Numbered from the stretch's first letter, positions 34,255 to 44,780 are shown. The stretch is DNA of 64,000 nucleotides from Spodoptera frugiperda (GCF_023101765.2 NC_064237.1:682001-746000); one strand, 5' to 3'. Notes: a model not told the origin generated them from the sequence alone. Numbers and translations: made by a program.

Positions 34255-35420
34255 CTATTTATTAATTGAAAATGAATATTTTGTAAGTCCACCCTTTGCC
34301 TTAATTACGGCAGAATTTTTTTTTGGTATAGAGCTAACAAGATTTTTACAGTCTTTAGCAGTAATCGCGTTCTATTCTAGGCATAGGTGGCGTTTCAAAT
34401 CTTCTCTGTTGTTAATTGTGTGGCGCCTACCTCTGCGCTTTACTAAAACCCATAAATATTCTATGGGGTTTAGATCTGGCGACTAGGCAGGCCAGTCAAG
34501 AAGCTCTACGTTATTTTCCCGGAATCATGCCATAGTGCGGGCAGATTTGTGGCAAGGTGCGTTATCCTGCTGGAATTTACCAATATCCATGTTCCTGTCG
34601 CCGAAAAGTTTCGTGAATGAAGGCAGGAACGCAGTTTCTAGTAAATTTATGTACTTAGAAGAGTCCATGCGGCCCTCTCACACGAACAATTCGCCAACTC
34701 CAGAATCGGTCATGCAACCCCAGACCATTATGCTACCGCCACCATGTTTTACGGTTGGTACCACACACTCTGGCTTAAAATCTTCGCCCACCCGGCGACG
34801 TACAGAGGTCACAACAGGGGTACCAAAAATCTGCAATAAAGAGAAAAATATTGACTTCCGGAAAACAAAAGAACTTCATCTATGCGTTTGGATTTTAAAC
34901 CATTTTATATTATTTTATTAGGGCATTAAATATAGTTACTTACCTCTAAGTTAGATTCGTCTGACCACACAAAATTTGACCACTCTGCAATGGTGAAAGT
35001 TCGATGTTGTAAGGCCCATTTATACCGAGTTTTTTTTGTTTTTGTCGGGAGCCATGGTTTCTTCCTAGCGTCACAACCTTTCGGATCAGCTTCCTGAAGT
35101 CTTCTACAAGTAGTTCGAGCAGAAATTGATACCATATTTTGTTCTGACAACTCAGCAGCGAGCTCTGAAGATCATTTTTTCCTATTTTTTAACGACTCTC
35201 TCGGTAACTGACGATCCTGACGGTCTGTGGTGATGCGTTTGCGCCCTGTTTTTGGTATATTTTGATGTGATCGGATAGCATAGAATCGCTGAATAACAAA
35301 TTGCAAGGATCGGCGCGAACATTTCACAGTTTTGGAAATCTCTACTTGTGATTTCCCTTGCTCATGCAGAAGCTGTACCTCCACTCGTTTTTCTGAAGAA
35401 AGTTCGTTTCGTTTTGGCAT
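34255..35420 (-). pseudogene. Tc1-like transposase, intron-containing and inactivated by stops
   Basis: Starting at the ATG at 35418-35420, exon 1 (35420-34944, 159 codons) encodes an N-terminal helix-turn-helix DNA-binding region (EKRVEVQLLHEQGKSQVEIS) and ends in WSDESNLE, which carries the first catalytic Asp (about residue 154). Exon 2 (34830-34255) resumes with IFGTPVV. It contains GKFQQDNAPCHKSA (second Asp) and SPDLNPIEYLW (Glu), with 34 residues between them: a DD34E triad. The total of about 350 codons matches full-length Tc1 transposases. At least five in-frame stops are visible: a TGA after NRKK in exon 1, and after GELFV, TMA, WPA and CLE in exon 2. All can be explained by single transitions (TGG to TGA/TAG, CAG to TAG, CGA to TGA). 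The reading frame is otherwise preserved. Confidence 0.88.
34831..34943 (-). other. Putative 113-bp intron in the Tc1 transposase
   Basis: On the minus strand the segment begins GTAAGT directly after a GAG codon and ends CTCTTTATTGCAG directly before ATTTTTGGT. Removing it joins SDESNLE to IFG in frame (phase 0), the continuous order found in other Tc1 transposases. Donor and acceptor are near-consensus, and the size is usual for a short insect intron. Confidence 0.75.
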
Positions 35421-35714
35421 ATTACAACGATAATACTTATAACTTTGAGATAAAATACCAAAAAACGCACCTGGATCACAGGATGTTGTGAAAACGAGAG
35501 GTGGTAGCGAACTGATAAATAAATACAAACATTGTAAAAATCACATTTTATTACACCCAGGTGTTTTATTCCTAGCTACGGCATAAATCATTGTTTTTAA
35601 ATCTTTGTAGATAGCCGACAAACAAATACTTCAACAGTAGATTTAGTTTTCTGCCATACTTACCGTAATGGAGCGAAATTTGTAAGGTGCTCAATACTTT
35701 TGGCCAAGGCTGTA

Positions 35715-35824
35715 CATACACATTCGCAATCAAGTACAAAGAGATGCAAATTACTATAAACTTTGCAGGTTTCAATTTCCCAATATAGTATGGGAAACAT
35801 CTTTCACAAACACATCACACATTA
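35715..35824. other. Short unannotated stretch
   Basis: Nothing recognised between the Tc1 element and the SINE E relic. Confidence 0.3.
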
Positions 35825-35905
35825 ACGTCAGTAGCTTTCGAACCCGCACCTTCATGCATGAGAAGCAGGCGTTTTAAACCTCCGGGACACTACGACACTT
35901 TTATA
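35825..35905 (-). repeat. SINE family E head fragment
   Basis: CTTTCGAACCCGCACC and TTTTAAACCTCCGGGACACT are the reverse complement of the B-box and A-box region of the SINE at 32398. Only the tRNA-like head is recognisable. Confidence 0.7.
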
Positions 35906-36547
35906 AGTAAACAATTAAATTTTAATAGATTGAACAGCTTTAACATTTACTTTGATTTTCCCAAAACTCTAGTTGTTAACCTCGGTAAATAAACCTACAT
36001 GAAACCACAAAACAAAGAATAATAACATAAACACAACAACTCATACATTTTACATTTGATACCGCGGACTATTGTTACAATAAAATCATGTGACATTGTT
36101 ATTTCATTTGATTCACGTCCAAACTGAATAACAATAAATATTCCTAAAATATTTAGACACAATATTTCACTAGCACACACAAAACTAAACAAGCAATCTG
36201 TTTGAAATATAACACCAATCGAATCTGTGCGACTGTCAAAAATGTCACGAAGTGTTGTAAATTTTCCAAATCCAATATGGCGGAAGTCGGATGTTTGACG
36301 TATCAGATGAGATTGATCGATGTGTCGCGGTGCAATGGAAACGCACACATGTTGCGGAGCCGGACTAATGGACACGAGTACACTACGTTACATGACGGCT
36401 CGTGTTGCCGGCCAGAGGCAGCGATGCACTTACACACAAAAGGAAAAACAAATTAGCCTGCGTTTCATTGCTTCGGCGATACACAACCTAGTTTTAAATT
36501 CGTTCCAAATTCACATTCGCAACGTTATTAAACATTTTTGTACGAAC
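35906..36547. other. Unannotated stretch upstream of the LTR element
   Basis: Overlapping frames on both strands (35995-36589) have no recognisable domain. A GC-richer unique part lies at 36270-36440. Confidence 0.4.
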
Positions 36548-36748
36548 TGTATTGTTATTGTGTTTATTAAATTAAACGACTTGATGTGAGATGACTTGTA
36601 TTTTACATTATTTTACAATGTTAATTATTTTGTATATTAGTAGGTGCGACTGCACTCGACACACACTAGAACGACAGTGGTCGTTGACCTCAGACCATAG
36701 TGACGGGGTAATGACATGAACGAATGATACTAAATTAGTGATGTAACA
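36548..36748 (-). repeat. 3' long terminal repeat of the Gypsy-type element
   Basis: A 201-bp LTR (TGT...ACA ends in both orientations) is nearly identical to 41458-41657: five substitutions and one 1-bp indel are visible, about 2.5%. In element orientation it begins TGTTACATCACTAATTTAGT. Confidence 0.95.
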
Positions 36749-36760
36749 TCCCCCTTCTTA
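36749..36760 (-). other. Polypurine tract
   Basis: On the minus strand TAAGAAGGGGGA lies immediately before the 3' LTR, the expected position for the plus-strand primer of an LTR retrotransposon. Confidence 0.85.
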
Positions 36761-36770
36761 AATTAAAAAA

Positions 36771-39700
36771 TTAATCTATTTCATCGATTAACCTTTGTGT
36801 TGGTCTCACAACACGACCTGACTTGGTTTTGTACAATTGTGGGAATTTTGGATTCTCCGGCTCCTGTCTGTCACCCTCATCTCTCCCCTGCGAAGAATTG
36901 GACCTCATAGGAGTAGGGTTGTCACTGCCATTACAATATTTATGCCTTAAGTGTACCCTATTTCTCCTATATCTGACTTTATTTATATCTTCTACAATGT
37001 ATGACCTATTATCTGGACATCTTTCCTTCACAGTGGCATGTTCCCAATGACTCTTAGGATTTCTCTTAAAATATACATGATCATTTGGTTGTAACATAGA
37101 CAATGGTTTAGTATTCCTATTATAATACTTTGACTTATTTAAATTATTTTTGACAACAGACTTTTCATATTCTTTAAATCTTACAACCTTTGGCTTTAAC
37201 CTTTTATATGACACTGGTATGTTATCTCTTAAAGTTCTAGACATTAACAATTGAGCGGGTGACGACAGATTATTCTTAGGTGTGTTTCTATAATGCAATA
37301 ATGCTATGTATGGATCTGACCCATTTTCCTTACATTTTCTTAGCATATTTTTGACAATTTTGACTGAGCTTTCTGCTTGACCATTTGACTGTGAATGATA
37401 TGGGCTAGTGACTACATGTTCTATGTCCCATTCATTTAGAAAATTTTTAAATTCTACTGACTGAAATTGTGGACCACCATCAGACACTAAAGATAATGGT
37501 ATCCCATGACGTGCAAAAATTGACTTTAAATGTGTGATTACATTGCTTGAACGACTGTCTTTGTTTAACAAAGCAATTTCTATAAATTTTGAGTAGTAAT
37601 CAGTGACAATTAGATAAGTTAAATTATCAAAATACATTAAATCTATACCGACTTGTTGCCATGGATACTTACAAATTTCAAAATTTTGTAGTGGTTCCTT
37701 TTGGTTACATGGTTTGAATTTAGCACATATTAAACATTGTTCTACTATGTTTTTTATATCTGTAGACATATTTGGCCAATACAAAGATTCTCTAGCTAAT
37801 TTCAAACATTTATTTATACCTTGGTGACCTTTATGTATTTTATCTAACATTTCTTTGTACATTGACTTAGGAACAATTAATTTTGAACCTTTAAATATTA
37901 AATCTTTAATTACATGAATTTCAGCTTGAATATTCCAATATGGTTTTAATAATGGACTTACATTGTTTTTATTTTTAGGCCATCCTTCATAATAATATTT
38001 CTTTAACAATTGCAAACTTTCATCTTTCTTAGTTTCCTGACTTAATTTTGTGCTATATTCTTTACTAATTGCAAGGTTTGAATACATTAAATTTACATGA
38101 CATGACATTTCAGACTCATTTTCAGGTACATAATTTTCCTGAATAGCTGCTCTAGACAAAGTATCTGATATATACATTTCTTTACCAGGTACATGTATGA
38201 CTTCTAAATCATATTTTTGCAAGGTTAACATCATACGTTGTAATCTTGCAGGTACATCATGAAGTGGTTTTTTAAATAAATAGACTAATGGTTTATGATC
38301 AGTATGTACTGTTACTTTATGACCGTAGACATATTGGTGAAACTTTTCACAACCAAATTGTATTGCTAACAATTCTTTCTCAATTTGAGCATATCTTTCC
38401 TGGGTTATGGTGAGAGTTTTAGAACTATATGCAATAGGTTTATTATTTTGCAAAATTACTGCACCTAATGCTGACTTTGACGAATCGACTGACAAGACTA
38501 ATGGAATTTGTGGATTGTAATGAGCTAAGACTGGTGATCTTGTGATCTCCTCTTTCAAAATTTTAAGACATTTCTCATGATTCTCATCCCAAATCCAGAC
38601 TGAATCTTTTTTCAAAAGATTTCTTAATATTTGAGTTTTTTCTGACAAATTCTTGATGAATGGACCTAGGTAATTAATCATACCTAATATTCTTTGCAAC
38701 TCTTTGACATTGGTTGGTGTGGGCATCTCGAGTATTGCTTTGACTTTCTCTTGATCAACCCTAGCACCATCTTTATTAAATACATAACCAAGAAAACATA
38801 CCTCTGACACTAGAAATTTACATTTCGACTTGTTAAATTTTAAATTAACTTGACGTGCTCTTTGCATAACTTTATGTAGTCGTTCATTATGAACCGACTC
38901 ATTAGGACCATGTACTAAAATATCATCAATGAAAATTAAAACTCCTTCCAAATCACCGAACAAATTCATCATAATTCTTTGAAATATTTCAGACGAAGCA
39001 CTTATGCCATAAGGCAATCTTAAATACCTGTATCTACCAAATGGTGTTTGGAAAGTACATAAATCTGAACTATATTCATCTAACTTTATCATCCAGAAAC
39101 CTGAGAAAGCGTCTAGATGCGTAAAACATGCAGCACCTTTTAACTGTGACCGTATCTCATCTATAGACTTTAACGGATAATGTTCTCTCATTATACAATT
39201 ATTTAAGTTTCTAGGATCTAAGCATATTCTTAATTGACCTGAACTTTTGACAGTGACTACCACAGAATTTACCCATTCAGTTGGTTTTGTGACTTTTTGT
39301 ATGACTTGCATTTGCTCCATGCGATCCAATTCCTCGCGCAGCTTTCCTTGCAACGCAAACGGAACTTTCCTTGGCGGATCAATACACGGAACTGCACCAG
39401 GCTTGAGTTTCAGATGACAGACTGGGGGTAGACATCCAAGACCCTTAAACAAATCATCATATTGTGTAAGAATTTGTTTACAAAAATCTTGTTTTGTGAC
39501 GGAAAATACACGTTTTATTATACCTAATTTTTCGCAAGTGGGAAGACCTAAGACAGTTGGACAGAGTATATTTGCTACAATGAACACTATATTTTCACAA
39601 ATATTTCTATTTTCTATGTTTAAATTACATTTTAAATTTACTTTGCCTAGAATTGGAATGTTATTGCCACCAAATCCTGTGACATTTACATGACATTTAT

Positions 39701-41387
39701 CAATTTGTGACTTTGACAGATTAAGAAATTTGAAGTTTTTGACAGATATGACGTTTACATCTGCGCCTGAGTCTATGACACAATTTATTTTTCGGTTACC
39801 CACATGTAAGTTTATTTTCCATGAACTACCTGTATGATGATTTTCTGAAACTGAATTACCCTTGACATGACTAATTTGTTGATTTAAATTATTTCGATGA
39901 GATGCTACGTTTGGTATATTTGAATGCATGTTGTGACTATTTGTTTCTGATGCTGAATTACTTACATTTGACTGACAATGATGTGACTTCTTAGTGTACT
40001 TGTGGTGATTAATGTTTTGGAAGTGTGTATTATGTGACTTATTGACGGACTGACTATTCTTATTGGATTTATTATAGTTAACATGTCCTTGACCTAGACT
40101 ATGACTGTTTTTATTGTTATTTATTGTCTTGCGACTGACGGACGGACTTTTATTAGTGTAGCAATGATAATAATGATTAAAGTGAGCATTTTGACTATTT
40201 TTATTTTGACTTATTAGACTTATAGGACTATTTTTATTAAGACTTTGACTTGTAAGACTGTTTTTATTATGACGGTGTAATCTCTCAACGCAATTAGCAT
40301 TGTCATCATGGAGATTACCTAGACTTGGACTATTTTTGTTTTGACAAATTTGACTTGTTTGACTTGTGTGTGAGTGCGATTTGACTGGTGTTTGACTATA
40401 TGACTGACTTTTTGACTGTTTTTGTGGCTGACTGTGTGACTGTTTATGTAAATGACTAAGATGATTATGACTCGACTGACTGTTTAAAATTCCTACAAAA
40501 TAATTATCATTTTGTATTGACTTGGAAGTAAACGAATACAACTGTCTGACTTGTTTATTCTTATAGCAAAACTTAGCATAATGACCAAATGAGTTACATG
40601 ACCTGCATTGTACTCCGATCGCTGGGCACTTCGTTCGATGAGACTGCCCACAGCGACCACACGTTGATGCTGACTGCCTCATCGGACTGGGAGACTTCCA
40701 CGTGGCCCGATGTGGCGTTTGACTTGAAGCACGCTGTCGACAGACTCGTCGACCGCCGCTCCTTTGACGCAGTTGCATCACCTTCTCGCCGTCTTCGACG
40801 ATGGACTTCTTTACCATCTTGTCTGCATCCTGCTGTGCGACAATTAGGGTTTTCGCCAACTCTCGCATCCTCTCATAGGTGAGGTTGGGCTCTTGCAACA
40901 GCCTTTGACGGATGTGTGACATATCCACGTGCAGGTTGGCGATGAAAATATCCCGGATCATGGACTCGCGCAGGGTTCCGAACTCGCAATCCTGGCTCTT
41001 TATCTCCAGATCGGTGATAAAATCGTCGATGCTTTCGGATTGAGCTTGCCTCCTCGTAAAAAACATGTACCTGCACATGGTAAGATTCTTACGTGGCTCA
41101 AAGTACAGGTCGAATCTGACCTTGACGTCTTCTATTTTGGCTTCATCCAGGCTGATGTTAAAGGTATTGAAGATTTCGAGACCTTTAGGGCCAATACTGT
41201 GAAGCAGAATGGCCACCTTCCGCTTCTCCTCCGACCTGTCTAGACCTGATGCCAGCAGATACAGCTCCAGTCGCTGCCACCATTTCCTCCACGCCTCCGC
41301 GTTGTTCGCGGTTGCCTCCGACGACAACTTAAGACACTCCAGACCGGCCACACGGCACCTCGTGTCGCCGACGTCTTCGGTAGACAT
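36771..41387 (-). CDS. Gag-Pol polyprotein of a mag-like Gypsy retrotransposon
   Basis: An uninterrupted frame of 1,538 codons from the first ATG (41385-41387; the frame is open nine codons further from a TTG). Order from the N-terminus: a gag region (about 1-240) with a capsid-like YMFFTRRQAQSESIDDF; two zinc knuckles, CGRCGQSHRTKC (243-254) and CRSCNSFGHYAKFC (261-274); a His/Asn/Ser/Gln-rich linker (about 300-520); an aspartic protease with DSGAD (539-543); reverse transcriptase with HLDAFSGF (Asp759) and FIDD (819-822); RNase H starting LSVDSSK (Asp968); integrase with an HHCC finger (His1185, His1188, Cys1218, Cys1221) and catalytic Asp1249, Asp1303 and Glu1339 (D,D-35-E). It ends in KSGRVVRPTQR without an obvious chromodomain. 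Gag and pol share one frame, so no frameshift signal is needed. All catalytic residues are present, so activity is possible. Confidence 0.95.
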   Translation of the reverse strand: MSTEDVGDTRCRVAGLECLKLSSEATANNAEAWRKWWQRLELYLLASGLDRSEEKRKVAILLHSIGPKGLEIFNTFNISLDEAKIEDVKVRFDLYFEPRKNLTMCRYMFFTRRQAQSESIDDFITDLEIKSQDCEFGTLRESMIRDIFIANLHVDMSHIRQRLLQEPNLTYERMRELAKTLIVAQQDADKMVKKSIVEDGEKVMQLRQRSGGRRVCRQRASSQTPHRATWKSPSPMRQSASTCGRCGQSHRTKCPAIGVQCRSCNSFGHYAKFCYKNKQVRQLYSFTSKSIQNDNYFVGILNSQSSHNHLSHLHKQSHSQPQKQSKSQSYSQTPVKSHSHTSQTSQICQNKNSPSLGNLHDDNANCVERLHRHNKNSLTSQSLNKNSPISLISQNKNSQNAHFNHYYHCYTNKSPSVSRKTINNNKNSHSLGQGHVNYNKSNKNSQSVNKSHNTHFQNINHHKYTKKSHHCQSNVSNSASETNSHNMHSNIPNVASHRNNLNQQISHVKGNSVSENHHTGSSWKINLHVGNRKINCVIDSGADVNVISVKNFKFLNLSKSQIDKCHVNVTGFGGNNIPILGKVNLKCNLNIENRNICENIVFIVANILCPTVLGLPTCEKLGIIKRVFSVTKQDFCKQILTQYDDLFKGLGCLPPVCHLKLKPGAVPCIDPPRKVPFALQGKLREELDRMEQMQVIQKVTKPTEWVNSVVVTVKSSGQLRICLDPRNLNNCIMREHYPLKSIDEIRSQLKGAACFTHLDAFSGFWMIKLDEYSSDLCTFQTPFGRYRYLRLPYGISASSEIFQRIMMNLFGDLEGVLIFIDDILVHGPNESVHNERLHKVMQRARQVNLKFNKSKCKFLVSEVCFLGYVFNKDGARVDQEKVKAILEMPTPTNVKELQRILGMINYLGPFIKNLSEKTQILRNLLKKDSVWIWDENHEKCLKILKEEITRSPVLAHYNPQIPLVLSVDSSKSALGAVILQNNKPIAYSSKTLTITQERYAQIEKELLAIQFGCEKFHQYVYGHKVTVHTDHKPLVYLFKKPLHDVPARLQRMMLTLQKYDLEVIHVPGKEMYISDTLSRAAIQENYVPENESEMSCHVNLMYSNLAISKEYSTKLSQETKKDESLQLLKKYYYEGWPKNKNNVSPLLKPYWNIQAEIHVIKDLIFKGSKLIVPKSMYKEMLDKIHKGHQGINKCLKLARESLYWPNMSTDIKNIVEQCLICAKFKPCNQKEPLQNFEICKYPWQQVGIDLMYFDNLTYLIVTDYYSKFIEIALLNKDSRSSNVITHLKSIFARHGIPLSLVSDGGPQFQSVEFKNFLNEWDIEHVVTSPYHSQSNGQAESSVKIVKNMLRKCKENGSDPYIALLHYRNTPKNNLSSPAQLLMSRTLRDNIPVSYKRLKPKVVRFKEYEKSVVKNNLNKSKYYNRNTKPLSMLQPNDHVYFKRNPKSHWEHATVKERCPDNRSYIVEDINKVRYRRNRVHLRHKYCNGSDNPTPMRSNSSQGRDEGDRQEPENPKFPQLYKTKSGRVVRPTQRLIDEID

Positions 41388-41443
41388 TTTGTTTTTGAAA
41401 TTTTCCGTTAACAAACGAATCTTCTTTATTTCGTTGTTACTTT

Positions 41444-41457
41444 CACTTCTGACACCA
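41444..41457 (-). other. Primer-binding site complementary to tRNA-Leu
   Basis: Directly inside the 5' LTR the element reads TGGTGTCAGAAGTG, which is complementary to a tRNA 3' end CACTTCTGACACCA. From memory this matches a conserved animal tRNA-Leu acceptor end. SURL elements of the mag lineage also use tRNA-Leu. Confidence 0.8.
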
Positions 41458-41657
41458 TGTATTGTTATTGTGTTTATTAAATTAAACGACTTGATGTGAG
41501 ATGACTTGTATTTTACATTATATTACAATGTTAATTATTTTATATATAAGTAGGTGCGACTGCACTCGACACACACTAGAATGACAGTGGTCGTTGACCT
41601 CAGACCATAGTGACGGGTAATGACATGAACGAATGATACTAAACTAGTGATGTAACA
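41458..41657 (-). repeat. 5' long terminal repeat of the Gypsy-type element
   Basis: A 200-bp copy of the LTR at 36548-36748, with one base fewer in a G run. It should carry the promoter of the element; no strong TATA box could be singled out. Confidence 0.95.
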
Positions 41658-42299
41658 ACATTTGTAAGTTTTTTGTTCAACAAGCGGTTAGTTTTAATTA
41701 AAGTGACCTCTGTATAATCTTATTACCAGGGGGCGGGTAGAATGGTAGTGGTCATCGCCAAAACTATCTAATTAGGTCAACAATGGCCTTTATGTCGAAC
41801 TTCCGAAACCCATTCACTGTATAATGAAGTGCAAATTACTAAACTACCATTCTGTTATATTGGTGTTCATTTTAGCAAATAACGGATCGTCGAGTAAATT
41901 TTACATTTTATATGAAAAATATATTTTGTTACTACAATAAGATACCGTCTTATGGTTAATCAAACAAACAAAGTACATTACATAAATGGATCCTAATTAA
42001 AGCACAAAGGACCAAAAACCAAACCTAAAATTATATTAAGACAACAGCAAAAATATATTCCAAGACATCTGGAGCACGTAATGAAATAAATATTCAAACA
42101 GACGAAATACACAAGTCGGTTATCCTTGTTTATCGAAAATGTTGCTTACAATGCTTCAATTTGAGTAGAAATTACAATAAGAACAAACTTATTTTCTCTA
42201 TCTTTAATTTACAGGAACAAGACGAAATAATTCTGGAAATCCGACAGAGAATCTAATTTAGCCAGCACTAAACACGTGTTTCGGCGAAATTTTATCTCT
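41658..42299. other. Unannotated AT-rich stretch
   Basis: No gene or repeat was recognised. Confidence 0.4.
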
Positions 42300-42480
42300 T
42301 TTGGCTAGAATCAAAGTAGCAATTCTCTTTCACGACAGTTTGCATCGGCTTTAGATTTGTCGTCGAAAATTCCATTAAGCGCTGTGTCGCGCTGTGTAAA
42401 GTGTTAAATTCGATAAAACCGCTTTCATGGCGGCGCGTGGCGCGGCGAGGCGCGGTGCGATGAAACGAGCGACTCTGTCC
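42300..42480. other. CpG-rich unique island
   Basis: A GC-rich patch (GGCGGCGCGTGGCGCGGCGA within it) sits in AT-rich surroundings. The open frame across it on the minus strand (42292-42585) has no domain. It could be a regulatory element or an unrecognised 5' exon; neither can be supported further. Confidence 0.2.
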
Positions 42481-44634
42481 ATATGTGTTGTGTAGTGAGA
42501 AACTAGTTTTGTACCTACGTTTGGGATAAATGTGCCTTTTGCAATGTAGTTCCAGGTACATCACTAAATACATATAGCTACACATTTTATGATATTATCT
42601 AATATCTGTCTTATTATTATAAGTGTGCAATCATTCTCTCACATAATCCAATGGTCCTATTACAGCAAGGTGTGTCAAATATTTACTGCCAAATGTGAAA
42701 CCGAAAATTGAATGAGCACCAGATTAATTAATCTTTGGATTAGAGCTCTGATTAGTAATTACTTAATTAGGAGAACATAAATGAAAGGTTGCGCTGAATA
42801 GGCTTCTCGTAAATTAGTATCTGTATCAAATACTGAAACGTGAGGTACCAGGGCGCTAAAAATCTATAGGAGGTTCTTATTAAAAGTTAATTACTTTCTA
42901 TAGTTATGAATTTCATGGATTATGTGAGCTCAGGATCGGTGAAATGATGTAATTTTCAGTTGAATCCTTAAGTCGGACAAAGCATTTGGAATTCTAGTAC
43001 TGAATCTTTTTGCATCTACTATAGAAGTAAAATAAAGACATTATATTTGAAAAGCAGGCACTATACCGCTGTGCGCGAATATATCAGGAAATGGCCAACA
43101 ATATAACGTATGTAACTAAGCTAAAATATGAAATAAAAGTCGTTACAGTAACACATCACACATTCAGCCGTAGTGGCTCGAGTCTCGAGTGCTTCTGTCT
43201 CAACTGTCTAACTGCCTCTGTTTACAATATGCAAATGGTTTGCCTAACTTTATCCATCGCGTTTAACTCAAACGTAAACGCGTAAGTATGAGTAGAAATA
43301 TTTACGTAACGCTGCTACGTTGTCAGTTAAATATTGTGTGTTATTTGCAGTCTTTGCGTTACGTTTTTGGAGGTGAAACGTTGCGATAAAGAAATGTAGT
43401 TATATGTTGATATATTTTTATGAAATTAATATGTATATCGATAGTCTGATAAGAATAGGTGTGTTGATTTCAAACAGATTTGTTCTGTATACATTGGTAT
43501 TTTGAGCCATTAACATACATGCAAAACCTTTTGATATTGTAAAGACATCATAGTAATTTGTTTCTTATTCCATTTACTGTTTAAAACAAAACGTTATACT
43601 GTACAATTAATCAAAGCAAACATAAAAATAACATTTAAACAACATCATAAAACAGTTTTACTTGCATTACAACCACATAAAACGGCCCACTGGTGCAGAA
43701 TTATACGCTCCGGACAAAAAGACCAAATTACTTTTGCTCTTAAAATCTCCATTGTCTAGGTATAACAATTTTCTTTAGGCCTCCATTGAAACCTTTAAAA
43801 GTGAGCAAAAAATTGTGTGATTAGAACAAACCTATTATGTACTTAAATTTTTATTCTTTATTTTTTAATTCAATGTAAAAGCACTTAGTTTAATGTTTAA
43901 AGTAATTCTGTCGGTGCTTTTTATGTTAAATTTAAATTGTGTAACGAACTATTATAAATTACATTTTTTAAACCTAAATCGTAAACCAATGTAAAAGGTT
44001 TTTTTAACATAAAATTGAAAATGGAACATTAATAACTTAGACGTACATAATATACCTATAGGTAACCCAAGTAACCATTACTACAGATACATACATCTAT
44101 GAGGTGGCCATTTCAATGAGATAAAAATGTTAACAATTCCGTATTATTACGATATTTTTCAATATGACTACAAACGCTCCAAGGTAATTTTAGTACCTAT
44201 TTCTTCTTACAATATGTTTTTATAAATATTACTTTGAATAAACTATTCTTTACCAAAAAGTCTTTTATTAGCAAGAACACGGTTGTTTCATTCATGACAC
44301 AACAGGATCTCTCTCCCAAAGCGAAGGCGCAACTTTCAGTCCAGATTTTTGTAACATCATTTCACGTCCATTATTTAAATTTTAACGTCTACAATGTGAC
44401 ACCGTTACACTTCTACCTGAACATTGTTACGTCTGAAAAGGATACGGAGAGAAAGGACCAGAATGTTTTGTTTAACATTTTTTGCTGTCCTGTATTTTTT
44501 TGGAGAATACTTGCTAAAGTGCTTTTTGTGAACTAAAAATGTACGAAGAATAGCTAGTAATGCTAAGATTGCTACATTTTTTCCATTTACTTACAACATC
44601 ACAATAAATTCACACGGTGTATTGAAGACGGTAA
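42481..44634. other. Unannotated AT-rich stretch
   Basis: No gene or repeat was recognised. Frames at 43091-43285 and 44234-44536 have no domain. Confidence 0.45.
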
Positions 44635-44694
44635 TGTGCTACGAGTGCTACGAATTGTGCTACGTCGTGCTACGACTACTACGACGTGCTACAG
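44635..44694. repeat. Degenerate GTGCTACGA tandem repeat
   Basis: GTGCTACGA-like units recur about six times at irregular 9-15-bp spacing. Two further units lie at 44757-44780 (GTGCTACAATTTGTGCTACA). Confidence 0.75.
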
Positions 44695-44780
44695 CGTTTA
44701 CAACACTGAATATACCATGCATCACACGGACTACTAATGTCTATATCGACTAAGAACGTGCTACAATTTGTGCTACACCG

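Larger units (their letters stand above)
34156..35712 (-). mobile_element. Tc1/mariner (Tc1-like, DD34E) DNA transposon
   Basis: A 1,557-bp element has identical 27-bp terminal inverted repeats starting CAGCCTTGGCCAAAAGTATT (34156-34182 and 35686-35712). TA dinucleotides at 34154-34155 and 35713-35714 flank it, the diagnostic TA target duplication. The transposase gene lies on the minus strand and is decayed. The length and single gene are typical of Tc1 elements. Confidence 0.95.
36548..41657 (-). mobile_element. Full-length Ty3/Gypsy LTR retrotransposon, mag-like lineage
   Basis: A 5.1-kb element with two 200-bp LTRs, a 14-nt primer-binding site next to the 5' LTR, a polypurine tract next to the 3' LTR and one fused gag-pol frame with no env. 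Two gag zinc knuckles of unequal spacing and the fused frame point to the mag lineage (Bombyx mag, sea urchin SURL). No clean 4-6-bp target duplication is seen (CGAAC on one side, ACATT on the other). Confidence 0.93.

Noticed and set aside
34535..34921. Plus-strand 128-codon frame in the Tc1 element
   Set aside because: It is antisense to transposase exon 2 and the intron; the minus strand carries the DD34E motifs.
36202..36589. Plus-strand frames next to the LTR element
   Set aside because: No domain and no splice context; the last part runs into the LTR.
44635..44694. CRISPR-like array
   Set aside because: Units are 9-15 bp, degenerate and irregularly spaced with no unique spacers, in an animal genome; it is a simple tandem repeat.
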